From Candidatus Saccharibacteria bacterium UBA7683 (lineage in GTDB: Bacteria > Patescibacteriota > Saccharimonadia > Saccharimonadales > UBA7683): a stretch of 7,031 bases of DNA. The notes beneath the pieces were generated by a model. That model made no database searches and was not told the DNA's origin. It saw nothing but the letters and a program-made list of their open reading frames with translations. Shown one piece after another: positions 1-6,155 of this stretch; position 1 is the stretch's first letter, and each line of letters begins with the position of its first letter. Location of the stretch: positions 1 through 7,031 of the forward strand of contig DLGX01000004.1 in assembly GCA_002482925.1 (NCBI GenBank). Reading direction: 5' to 3'. The position numbers were made by a program, and so were the translations under genes.

Positions 1-946
1 TAGTGTCATTTGTTGGTGTAGCTAGTCGAGTTGTCGCTGAGTGTCCTTTAGTTTGGCCGTCTTTAGTTTTGTAACGTAAATAAACACCGAATGAATCAGT
101 AACTTGCTGTTGCTTTCTAAGTCGATACGCCGCCTGACTTGCGAAGGTAGAAACTGCGGTTTCAAGATCGTGGGTATTTTTAACGGTATGTCCGAATGAA
201 CGAGAAGCCATGAGTGTTTTTTGAGGAGCTTTTTCTTCTTCAAAGGGATATGCAACCTCGCCATGTAGTTCGCGTAGCATTCTTGTACCTGTTATGCCCA
301 TTTTAGAATGAATCCAGGCCTCACTCACCCCAGCAAGTTGTAATGCGTTACGAATTCCTACTTGCTTAAACTGTGGCTCGCGTCGCCAGCCCACGCCCCA
401 GATATTTCCCACAGGGGTATATTCAAGGATCTGTTCGTAGGTTTTTTTGTCTGTCAGCGGATCTACTATACAGGTCATTTGATGCTTTTTGGCGTAGGCG
501 CTGGCAAGTTTGGCCAGCGTTTTTGTTGGCGCAATACCAACTGAAACCGGCATGCCAATATCTGTTTGAATTTCTGTTCTTAGGCTATCGCCCCATACCT
601 GAAGATCTTGCGTGGGTAATTGAGAAAGTTCCATAAAGGCTTCATCTATTGAATAGACTTCAATCTGCGGAGCATGACGTTCTAAGACTCCTAGAATTCT
701 TTGAGACATGTTGCTGTAGAGTGCGAAGTTGCTAGAAAAACACTGTACATTATTTTTTGTGACAATATCTCGAATTTTAAAATATGGCACACCCATCGGA
801 ATACCAAGTTCTTTTACTTCATTGCTTCGAGCCACCACGCAGCAATCGTTGTTAGAAAGTACTAATACCGGTACGTCTTTTAAATCAGGCCTGAACAATC
901 GTTCACAGCTGGCAAAAAAGTTGTTGCAATCAACCAGAGCAATCAT
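1..946 (-). CDS. umuC: UmuC-like Y-family DNA polymerase (translesion synthesis), 3' end missing
   Basis: Translating the minus strand from the ATG at 946-944 gives 315 uninterrupted codons that run off the left edge; full-length UmuC is about 420 aa, so roughly the last 100 residues are outside. The palm/fingers part has the family motifs: MIALVDCNNFFASCE at the N-terminus (metal-binding D6), SNNDCCVVAR (34-40 region), SSNFALYSNM (71-80) and YSIDEAF (98-104, catalytic D101 and E102). A thumb with a helix-hairpin-helix-like stretch lies around 176-200, and the little-finger start, with ASRSFG (247-252) and HSATTRLATPT, follows. Family knowledge: it copies past DNA lesions with low fidelity, normally as UmuD'2C with RecA and the beta clamp. 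Its start codon overlaps the stop of the upstream umuD-like gene as ATGA (943-946), indicating translational coupling. The usual SNNDGC reads SNNDCC here (Gly to Cys). The catalytic acidic residues are intact, so it should be active. Confidence 0.95.
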   Translation of the reverse strand, partial: MIALVDCNNFFASCERLFRPDLKDVPVLVLSNNDCCVVARSNEVKELGIPMGVPYFKIRDIVTKNNVQCFSSNFALYSNMSQRILGVLERHAPQIEVYSIDEAFMELSQLPTQDLQVWGDSLRTEIQTDIGMPVSVGIAPTKTLAKLASAYAKKHQMTCIVDPLTDKKTYEQILEYTPVGNIWGVGWRREPQFKQVGIRNALQLAGVSEAWIHSKMGITGTRMLRELHGEVAYPFEEEKAPQKTLMASRSFGHTVKNTHDLETAVSTFASQAAYRLRKQQQVTDSFGVYLRYKTKDGQTKGHSATTRLATPTNDT

Positions 947-1248
947 ACTCGAAGCCTTCTAATAACATGTTCTGCAACACCCCAGAGTTGTAACTGCGAA
1001 TCAATTTTTTCAAATTTTATAATTTTAAGCTCAGGGTCATCTTCTTGAGAAACAACTACAAGGTCATTCTTCTTTGGCTTTAAAGCCCTATCTACCAAAA
1101 CAATATCTCCGGCCAACAGGTCGAGCTCCGGCATATCTGTAGCTATACGCATAAAGTAAGTGCTGAGCGCATGAGTAATGAGCAGTTGGTTTAAATCAAC
1201 CCCCTGTACATTACTTGAGATACCGAACCGAAAATCTTTACCTGGCAT
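943..1248 (-). CDS. umuD: Short UmuD'-like protein without the catalytic serine
   Basis: The 101-aa protein resembles the C-terminal domain of UmuD/LexA-type S24 peptidases. DLNQLLITHALSTYF (18-32) matches E. coli UmuD DLNQLLIQHPSATYF, AGDIVLVDRA (46-55) matches DGDLLIVDSA, and LWGVAEHVIRRLR (88-100) matches the FGVVIHVVKAMR end. UmuD normally cuts itself after residue 24 using Ser60 and Lys97 to give UmuD', the form active with UmuC. Here the GDSM serine motif is replaced by TDMP (37-40), with no serine nearby, and the lysine site appears to be Ile (IIK, 76-78), although K75 and K78 flank it. The N-terminal arm is also absent: an in-frame TAG lies 21 bp upstream with no other start codon between, so the short form is genuine. 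Inference: a ready-made, non-cleavable UmuD' partner for the coupled UmuC. No SD is seen; translation may begin from a weakly marked start. Confidence 0.85.
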   Translation of the reverse strand: MPGKDFRFGISSNVQGVDLNQLLITHALSTYFMRIATDMPELDLLAGDIVLVDRALKPKKNDLVVVSQEDDPELKIIKFEKIDSQLQLWGVAEHVIRRLRV

Positions 1249-1287
1249 AGTAGTAGTATATAACGCCTAATGACATGCTGTATTTTC

Positions 1288-1317
1288 TTAGCAATTACCA
1301 GGTTCGCATATTATACT
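1288..1317 (+). promoter_or_regulatory. Probable promoter of the glycosyltransferase, giving a leaderless mRNA
   Basis: A -35-like TTAGCA (1288-1293, four of six consensus bases) is separated by 18 bp from a -10-like TATACT (1312-1317). Only 7 bp lie between the -10 and the ATG at 1325, so transcription would start at or within a few bases of the start codon. No SD precedes that ATG, which fits leaderless translation. The -10 overlaps the opposing TATAAT at 1310-1315, so the two promoters probably compete for RNA polymerase. Confidence 0.45.
1310..1315 (-). promoter_or_regulatory. Probable -10 box of the umuD-umuC operon
   Basis: The minus strand reads a perfect TATAAT here, 61 bp before the umuD-like start, predicting a leader of about 55 nt. 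No good -35 element is found at 16-18 bp (the best sequence is ACTATT), so strength or activator dependence is unclear. I saw neither an E. coli-type (CTGT-N8-ACAG) nor a Gram-positive-type (GAAC...GTTC) SOS operator in 1249-1340. The box interlocks with the plus-strand -10 at 1312-1317. Confidence 0.45.
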
Positions 1318-1324
1318 GTTATGC

Positions 1325-2422
1325 ATGAGTAAAATAGTTTTATGTAGCCGTGAATGGAATACCAGTACCGGCAGATATGTACGTAGCCTTGTGGAGTATC
1401 TGCAAAAAATTGACCACAAAAATCAGTACGTCATTTTAATGAAGCCAGAAGATTTAGCGACCTGGGAGCCAACAAATAAAAACTTCCTGAAAATGGCGTG
1501 CCCATATAAAGACTATACTTTTTCCGAACAAGTAGGCCTAAAGAAGCAACTTGATTCATTAAATGCAGATCTTGTGCACTTTACCATGGCCCAACAACCC
1601 CTTTTGTACAAGAAAAAAGCTATTACAACCATTCAAGATCTCACCTTGCTCCGCTTTAAAAATCCTACCAAAAACCAATTGAAGATGGCCATTAAGCAAG
1701 TAGTCTACGGGTGGCTCAATAAGGTAGTTGTGCGTAGACAACCTTACCTTATTGCACCTTCGGAGTTTGTTAAGCAAGACATTGCTAAATATGCCGACGT
1801 TAGTCCTGAAAAGTTTTTTGTAACATACGAATCTGCTGACCCAATTAAAGACAAGCCCGAGTCAATGCAGTTACTTCGTAATGAGCAGTTTATTATGTAC
1901 ATTGGCCAGCCAAGCCCGCACAAAAATCTAGCTAGACTGATAGAGGCATTTGAAATACTAAAGAAATCACAACCAGACCTCAAGCTAGTGCTAGCCGGGA
2001 AATCTAACCCAATTTACGAACTTGTAAAAAAACAAGCTGAAAAAAAAGGTGTGTCTGGCATTATATTCACTGGCCTTGTAAGTGAAGGTGAGCTACGCTG
2101 GCTCTATAACAACTGCCGAGCCTATGTCTTCCCTTCCCTGAGCGAAGGCTTTGGACTACCAGGACTTGAGGCTATGATTCATAACGCTCCAGTTGTCAGC
2201 AGCAACGCTACCTGCTTGCCCGAAATATATGCAGACGCAGCCCATTACTTTGACCCACTAAGCGTAGAAGATATGGCAGAAAAGATTTCTGAAGTACTTA
2301 AAGATCAAAAGCTACGCGAACAATTGATTACGAATGGTAAAAAACGAGTTAAAGATTTTTCATGGAAGCGAATGGCTGAACAGACGCTTGCTTTATACAA
2401 CAAGGTACTTGAAGAAAAATAA
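1325..2422 (+). CDS. GT4-type (group 1) glycosyltransferase
   Basis: The 365-aa protein has the two-Rossmann-domain (GT-B) plan of retaining glycosyltransferase family 4. The N-terminal acceptor-side domain covers about 1-180, including VHFTMAQQPLL (84-94) and IAPSEFVKQDI (143-153), a typical linker motif. The C-terminal nucleotide-sugar domain carries YIGQPSPHKNLARLIEAF (192-209, with the phosphate-contacting Lys200) and SEGFGLPGLEAM (273-284), which holds the E-x7-E pair E274/E282. There is no signal peptide or membrane segment, so it should act in the cytoplasm or at the inner membrane face, transferring a sugar from an NDP-sugar to a cell-envelope glycan or lipid. The closest resemblance is to mannosyltransferase-like members, but donor and acceptor cannot be read from sequence. 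The start at 1325 is preceded by no SD and sits 7 bp after a -10 box. An ATG at 1321 in another frame ends after three codons. It stands alone, divergent from umuD-umuC and convergent with the kinase. Confidence 0.9.
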   Translation: MSKIVLCSREWNTSTGRYVRSLVEYLQKIDHKNQYVILMKPEDLATWEPTNKNFLKMACPYKDYTFSEQVGLKKQLDSLNADLVHFTMAQQPLLYKKKAITTIQDLTLLRFKNPTKNQLKMAIKQVVYGWLNKVVVRRQPYLIAPSEFVKQDIAKYADVSPEKFFVTYESADPIKDKPESMQLLRNEQFIMYIGQPSPHKNLARLIEAFEILKKSQPDLKLVLAGKSNPIYELVKKQAEKKGVSGIIFTGLVSEGELRWLYNNCRAYVFPSLSEGFGLPGLEAMIHNAPVVSSNATCLPEIYADAAHYFDPLSVEDMAEKISEVLKDQKLREQLITNGKKRVKDFSWKRMAEQTLALYNKVLEEK

Positions 2423-2460
2423 TCTGTTTTGTTATTGAGCTACTGAAAAACTAATTGTTC

Positions 2461-4638
2461 TTATGCACGAATCTTAGAAAGTGGGAATCTCCAGCCAAAG
2501 GTACTTCCCTTACCCTCTTCGCTTTCAAAAATTATTGCACCGCCTTGTTCTACTACAATTTTTTGTGCCATGAAAAGGCCAAGCCCAGTACCATCAGGAC
2601 GTGATTTTCGTGCGTTTCCAGCCCTGTAGAACTTAGTAAATAGTTTGTGTTGTTCTTCTTTTGGAACGCCAATACCACTATCGATGACCTTGAATATAAC
2701 TTCGTCTCCAGTTGAATAGAGCTGAATGGTGATAGTACCCCCGGTTGGTGTGTAATAAATGGCATTATCCACCATATTCATCATTACCTGACGAATCTTG
2801 TTATCATCAAGCTTTACACGCGGGAAGACTTCTGGCTGATCATATTTAAGGGTAAGCTCACGTGATCCTGCCATTTCACGAAGCTGAGTAAGTTCTTCGC
2901 GGACGATTTCAGGAAGATCAACTTCTTTTGTTTCAATCATAAATTTACCCGTTTTAATACGACTAACATTTAAGAAGTCAGCAATTAAATACACCATACG
3001 CTGAGAACTACCAAAAGCCTCTTTTAGCGCTTTTTCCTGAGCAGGATTCACTTTGCCTAGATCTTCTTCAAGAATCATAGAAAGATACCCCTTAATAGAA
3101 GTAAGCGGTGTACGAAGTTGGTGAGATGCCATACTAATGAATTCGTCTTTAGCTTCATCAAGTGCCACAAGTTTTTTATTAGTACTTTTAAGCTCTCTTG
3201 TTGCGTCGGTAATTTTTTCCTGCAAAGTAATGTTGAACGCTTGAATTTCTTCGAATCGCTGGGCATTTTGAAGCGCCACTGCGAGTTCGTTTGTTGCAAT
3301 ATTTAGAAGCCCGATGTCTTGTGTACCATAAACATTACCACTCTTTTTCTGACCTATTATCAAATAGCCGATTGTATCGTCTTTAGTAAAGAGTGGTGCG
3401 ACTAAATTTATGTCTTCAACACGCAGCACATCTCTCAATCCACCTTTTTTCTCTTCCATCTCGTCATAGATAACAATTTTTTTACCGAGTTTCTTTAAAC
3501 TTTGGGCAAGTGCATGTGGCTCATGCATATTCCACTGCTGTCCAATAATGTCACCTCTTCGAAGCAGTTCAGGGCCATCTTTAAATAAAAACACCATGTA
3601 GGTTGGCTTAAGAGCAACACTAAGGGCAGCAAGCGCACCTTTTTGAACTTTGTGTGGATCAATACTCCCAACAATAACGTTACTTACTTTATCAAGCACA
3701 ACTTGCGTATCGTAAGAGTCGCGGAAAAAGAGTCTATTTGTAATTCTATCAAACTGTTTTTTTATATATTGATAGGTTAGTGCCATAAAAATAGCTGTAG
3801 CAATATATACTACTTGTTGACCAAAACCTACTTTATTTGCTTCTTGGAACAATACATTTGTAAAGCCAAAGATAACTAGAGAATATATACTAATAAGAAT
3901 TGGAATCAAAAGAATGTATACAACCGAGCGAGCGATAACTGACCGTATGTCAAAAAGACGGTGTCTAATAATTGTGTACGCAGACAGTGCAAGGAATATA
4001 AAAATTCCTACATAGGAAAGATCGTAGGCAAGCAGAAGTAAATTGCTTCTTTCAAAAAAGTTTGTCAAAACAAGGTTAGGTATAGCTACCAGTGTGGCAG
4101 CAACTACTAGTCCGAGTAACATCGTGCTTGCTTGCGTTCTGCGTATTCCAATAGATTTATAGCGAGCCACGATAAGTTCTTTGATTCCTAAAATCATAAA
4201 TATACCTGCAACCAATAAATAAACAGGGTAAAGTTGTTTGTTTGAAACAATTAGTCCGTTATTAAATGAAGTTTCTACAACTTGATCTGCTAATATTAAA
4301 ACTGCTACAAAAATACTAGTGCTTAAGCCTAGGACTAAGAGTTTAAGACTATAGGCTATTCCAAGAAACCTTTTTTTTGTAAGATATGCGAATACCCAAA
4401 AACTATTGACTAAGAATACCCCTGATATAAAATCAACTTTTATAAGCGCAGCGCCTACGCCAGGATTGGTCACATTACTCCCAAGAAAATTACTAATGGT
4501 CCAAATACCCGAAAGAAACGCTAGTACGCTGAAGGAGAGATCCTGGTAATCACGCGAGCCTTTTATAATCGGGAGCAACCCTAACACCAGACAGGTTATA
4601 CTGATCAAGCTATTGAGAATAATCAGAAATATAAACAT
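2461..4638 (-). CDS. Membrane sensor histidine kinase with multi-pass N-terminus and GAF domain
   Basis: The 725-aa protein opens with about eight or nine hydrophobic segments (roughly 1-22, 34-52, 70-88, 96-118, 135-155, 168-190, 198-222, 232-262, 272-290). They include the HRLFDIRSVIARSVVY stretch (226-241) that is common just before the cytoplasmic part of 7TM-type kinases. A GAF-like domain (about 310-460) and a coiled coil (465-500) follow. The HisKA domain has SMASHQLRTPLTSI (502-515) with phospho-acceptor His506. The ATPase domain has the N box NMVDNAIYYTP (621-631), G1 DSGIGVP (653-659), an F box LFTKFYRA and G2 GTGLGLF (683-689). All kinase motifs are intact; there is no HAMP or receiver domain. 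The likely role is sensing a membrane or small-molecule signal and phosphorylating a response regulator. No regulator gene is adjacent; the nearest candidate starts at 7008. The ATG lies 2 bp after the stop of the 210-aa gene and has no SD, so coupled translation is likely. Confidence 0.95.
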   Translation of the reverse strand: MFIFLIILNSLISITCLVLGLLPIIKGSRDYQDLSFSVLAFLSGIWTISNFLGSNVTNPGVGAALIKVDFISGVFLVNSFWVFAYLTKKRFLGIAYSLKLLVLGLSTSIFVAVLILADQVVETSFNNGLIVSNKQLYPVYLLVAGIFMILGIKELIVARYKSIGIRRTQASTMLLGLVVAATLVAIPNLVLTNFFERSNLLLLAYDLSYVGIFIFLALSAYTIIRHRLFDIRSVIARSVVYILLIPILISIYSLVIFGFTNVLFQEANKVGFGQQVVYIATAIFMALTYQYIKKQFDRITNRLFFRDSYDTQVVLDKVSNVIVGSIDPHKVQKGALAALSVALKPTYMVFLFKDGPELLRRGDIIGQQWNMHEPHALAQSLKKLGKKIVIYDEMEEKKGGLRDVLRVEDINLVAPLFTKDDTIGYLIIGQKKSGNVYGTQDIGLLNIATNELAVALQNAQRFEEIQAFNITLQEKITDATRELKSTNKKLVALDEAKDEFISMASHQLRTPLTSIKGYLSMILEEDLGKVNPAQEKALKEAFGSSQRMVYLIADFLNVSRIKTGKFMIETKEVDLPEIVREELTQLREMAGSRELTLKYDQPEVFPRVKLDDNKIRQVMMNMVDNAIYYTPTGGTITIQLYSTGDEVIFKVIDSGIGVPKEEQHKLFTKFYRAGNARKSRPDGTGLGLFMAQKIVVEQGGAIIFESEEGKGSTFGWRFPLSKIRA

Positions 4639-4640
4639 GC

Positions 4641-5273
4641 TTAAACAAGTGTCTTGCCTGCGGCAGATTTGCCACTAGTTTGATAGAATAAATCTTGAAT
4701 TTGGTCAGCCGCACCTTCGAAACTTGTAGATTTTATAAGTTTTATAGCTGTCTTTTCTACTGACATAAAGTCATTTGCCAAAATATTAACGACACGTTTA
4801 CAAGGAACGAACTTTTTGTCACCTTGCATTGAACGAATTATTGACTCGGTGTCTTCTATGAAGCCGAGTCGCATTAAATACCAGATACTTGTGAGAAATG
4901 AGCAAGGGTAAGATTTTTTATTACTGATATATGTTTCGTATTGTCTTTTTACTTTTGGAACTACTATACTATCGAGAAGTATAGGTGCATATTTAATAAG
5001 ATCTTTTTCAAAAGCCCAAAAATCTGGTAAAAGTTCGTGTTTTTTTAATTCTTCAAAAAAGACATCATTAGATATGGTTTCTGGTCCAACATTATAATTG
5101 TCAAACAAAATAACCTTTTCGTAAGGAAAGCTCCATGCTTGCATTACATCTTTTAAGAAGTCGATGCTGTTTATCTGCGCTTGAGAAAATTCTTTGTCAG
5201 TATATATATGACTGAATTCAATTGTATAAAGTGCTGCTGCAGTTAGTGGTGGATGTGGTTGGGTAGTATTCAT
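4641..5273 (-). CDS. Hypothetical protein co-transcribed with the histidine kinase
   Basis: I do not recognise this 210-aa protein. It looks soluble and globular: no signal peptide, no membrane segment, mixed alpha/beta composition, many aromatic residues. Visible landmarks are YTIEFSHIYTDKEF (16-29), a beta-strand-like KVILFDNYNVGP (53-64), a proline-tryptophan patch LLPDFWAFEKDL (81-92), YPCSFLTSIWYLMRLGFIE (122-140), and a Gly/Ser/Lys tail GKSAAGKTLV that resembles but does not make a P-loop (it is at the extreme C-terminus). Two cysteines (124, 158) are present. It is the first gene of a two-gene operon with the sensor kinase, whose ATG follows its stop by 2 bp. That spacing suggests a product used with the kinase, for example an accessory or ligand-related protein, but this is only inferred from position. 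No SD precedes the ATG; the leader would be about 30 nt. Confidence 0.8.
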   Translation of the reverse strand: MNTTQPHPPLTAAALYTIEFSHIYTDKEFSQAQINSIDFLKDVMQAWSFPYEKVILFDNYNVGPETISNDVFFEELKKHELLPDFWAFEKDLIKYAPILLDSIVVPKVKRQYETYISNKKSYPCSFLTSIWYLMRLGFIEDTESIIRSMQGDKKFVPCKRVVNILANDFMSVEKTAIKLIKSTSFEGAADQIQDLFYQTSGKSAAGKTLV

Positions 5274-5309
5274 TGAGGTGGTTATTCTAACTTATTGTTC
5301 TTATGTTTA

Positions 5310-5339
5310 ATTATACAACTGTAAAAGTAATTAAGCCAA
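5310..5339 (-). promoter_or_regulatory. Probable sigma70 promoter of the hypothetical-kinase operon
   Basis: On the minus strand TTGGCT (5339-5334; four of six -35 consensus bases) is followed after 18 bp by a perfect TATAAT (5315-5310). Transcription would start near 5303, about 30 nt before the ATG at 5273. It sits in the 92-bp gap after the acyltransferase gene, so the kinase operon can be transcribed independently of the upstream operon on the same strand. I saw no GC-rich terminator between the two. Confidence 0.6.
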
Positions 5340-5365
5340 ATAATTTATGAACTTAATTTGTCCAA

Positions 5366-6142
5366 TTAAAAAATCTTTTGAACTATCGTTGGTTTCTGGG
5401 ACAAGTATTTTATAGCCTTGCCTGCGAGGCTAGCTGCAACTCTGTTGTGTCGCGCACGACCCAAGGGGTTTTCAACTACGCATAGTACGCCATAATCATG
5501 TGAGACTGGATCTGGAAAACCATTACGTATAACTTTTACAGGCTTAGCACCTGCGTAGCCATATCGCCGAAGCATCCCATCATAAAGTATAGGTTTTCCA
5601 TTTTTACCGGGTTTTGTTGCATGAATATAGTCTTCTGCTAGGGCATCTTGTTCAGCTTCTGTGAGACCACTAAATTCTACTTCTTGCTCAAGTAACCACT
5701 TTGAAAACTGTGGTATACGACTCAGAAGTTGTGCAGAATCTTTTCTTCGCTCTATAAATCTTCCGTACATGTTAGCGATCAACATATCGCCAATTCCGGC
5801 TTCGGAACCTACCGGGGTTACGGTCATATTAACGATATAAAGTGAAGAACCATCAGGATTATGAGTACCAGTAATGTGACCATTGTCTGTGGTTTCTTCC
5901 CAAGTAATAAAATCTTCCGGACCTTTATCAGTAATTTGACAAGTCATAAAGCCTTCAACTTGACCCCCCACTTCTCCGACCACCATAAGTTCACCAGCTG
6001 CATTAAGCCGATCCGTAAGCATGACGTGTACATCCTCTGAGGTAGGTGGCTGATCCCCATAAACGTCGTCGAAACATAATAAATCTATTTCAACGAGTCG
6101 ATCAATGTCATCGTGAGTTGCCACTCTCACAAAAGGACGCAT
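5366..6142 (-). CDS. GNAT-type N-acyltransferase
   Basis: From the ATG at 6142 the product is 258 aa. It opens in the usual GNAT way (MRPFVRVATHDDIDRLVEIDLLCF), goes on to strand-like MVVGEVGGQVEGFMTCQI, and then reaches YIVNMTVTPVGSEAGIGDMLIANMYGRF (about 103-130), which matches strand beta4, the acyl-CoA pyrophosphate loop and helix alpha3. The loop reads GSEAGIG rather than the textbook R/Q-x-x-G-x-G/A, so the first position is not basic. A long C-terminal part includes LSRIPQFSKW (140-149), recalling the GNAT halves of GNAT-nitrilase fusions, and YGVLCVVENPL. Function: transfer of an acyl group from acyl-CoA to an unknown amine. Upstream in-frame starts exist at 6166, 6181, 6202, 6211 and a TTG at 6214, up to 59 bp inside the preceding gene. 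I chose 6142 because the domain begins there and a GAGG lies 11 bp upstream; 6166 is the main alternative. It probably shares the mRNA of the 226-aa gene. Confidence 0.8.
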   Translation of the reverse strand: MRPFVRVATHDDIDRLVEIDLLCFDDVYGDQPPTSEDVHVMLTDRLNAAGELMVVGEVGGQVEGFMTCQITDKGPEDFITWEETTDNGHITGTHNPDGSSLYIVNMTVTPVGSEAGIGDMLIANMYGRFIERRKDSAQLLSRIPQFSKWLLEQEVEFSGLTEAEQDALAEDYIHATKPGKNGKPILYDGMLRRYGYAGAKPVKVIRNGFPDPVSHDYGVLCVVENPLGRARHNRVAASLAGKAIKYLSQKPTIVQKIF

Positions 6143-6155
6143 CTCGATTAATGCC

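Noticed and set aside
22..264. An 80-codon minus-strand frame rich in Lys and Leu
   Set aside because: It overlaps umuC in another frame, and the umuC frame continues uninterrupted through it with recognisable little-finger sequence.
943..946. Recoded TGA (glycine) as in Gracilibacteria
   Set aside because: The umuD-like product ends at this TGA exactly where the family ends, and the umuC start overlaps it, so TGA acts as a stop.
362..962. Open frames on the plus strand at 362-544, 373-636 and 729-962
   Set aside because: They lie antisense to the clear umuC frame, have no family features and no promoter or SD; they are shadows of the real gene.
2423..2460. Possible bidirectional terminator between the convergent glycosyltransferase and kinase genes
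   Set aside because: The 38 bp contain no GC-containing stem with a U-run; only short weak complementarity is visible.
5353..5369. Stem TTAATT / AATTAA at the end of the acyltransferase gene
   Set aside because: It is only six A-T pairs and has no U-tract on the minus-strand transcript, too weak to call a terminator.
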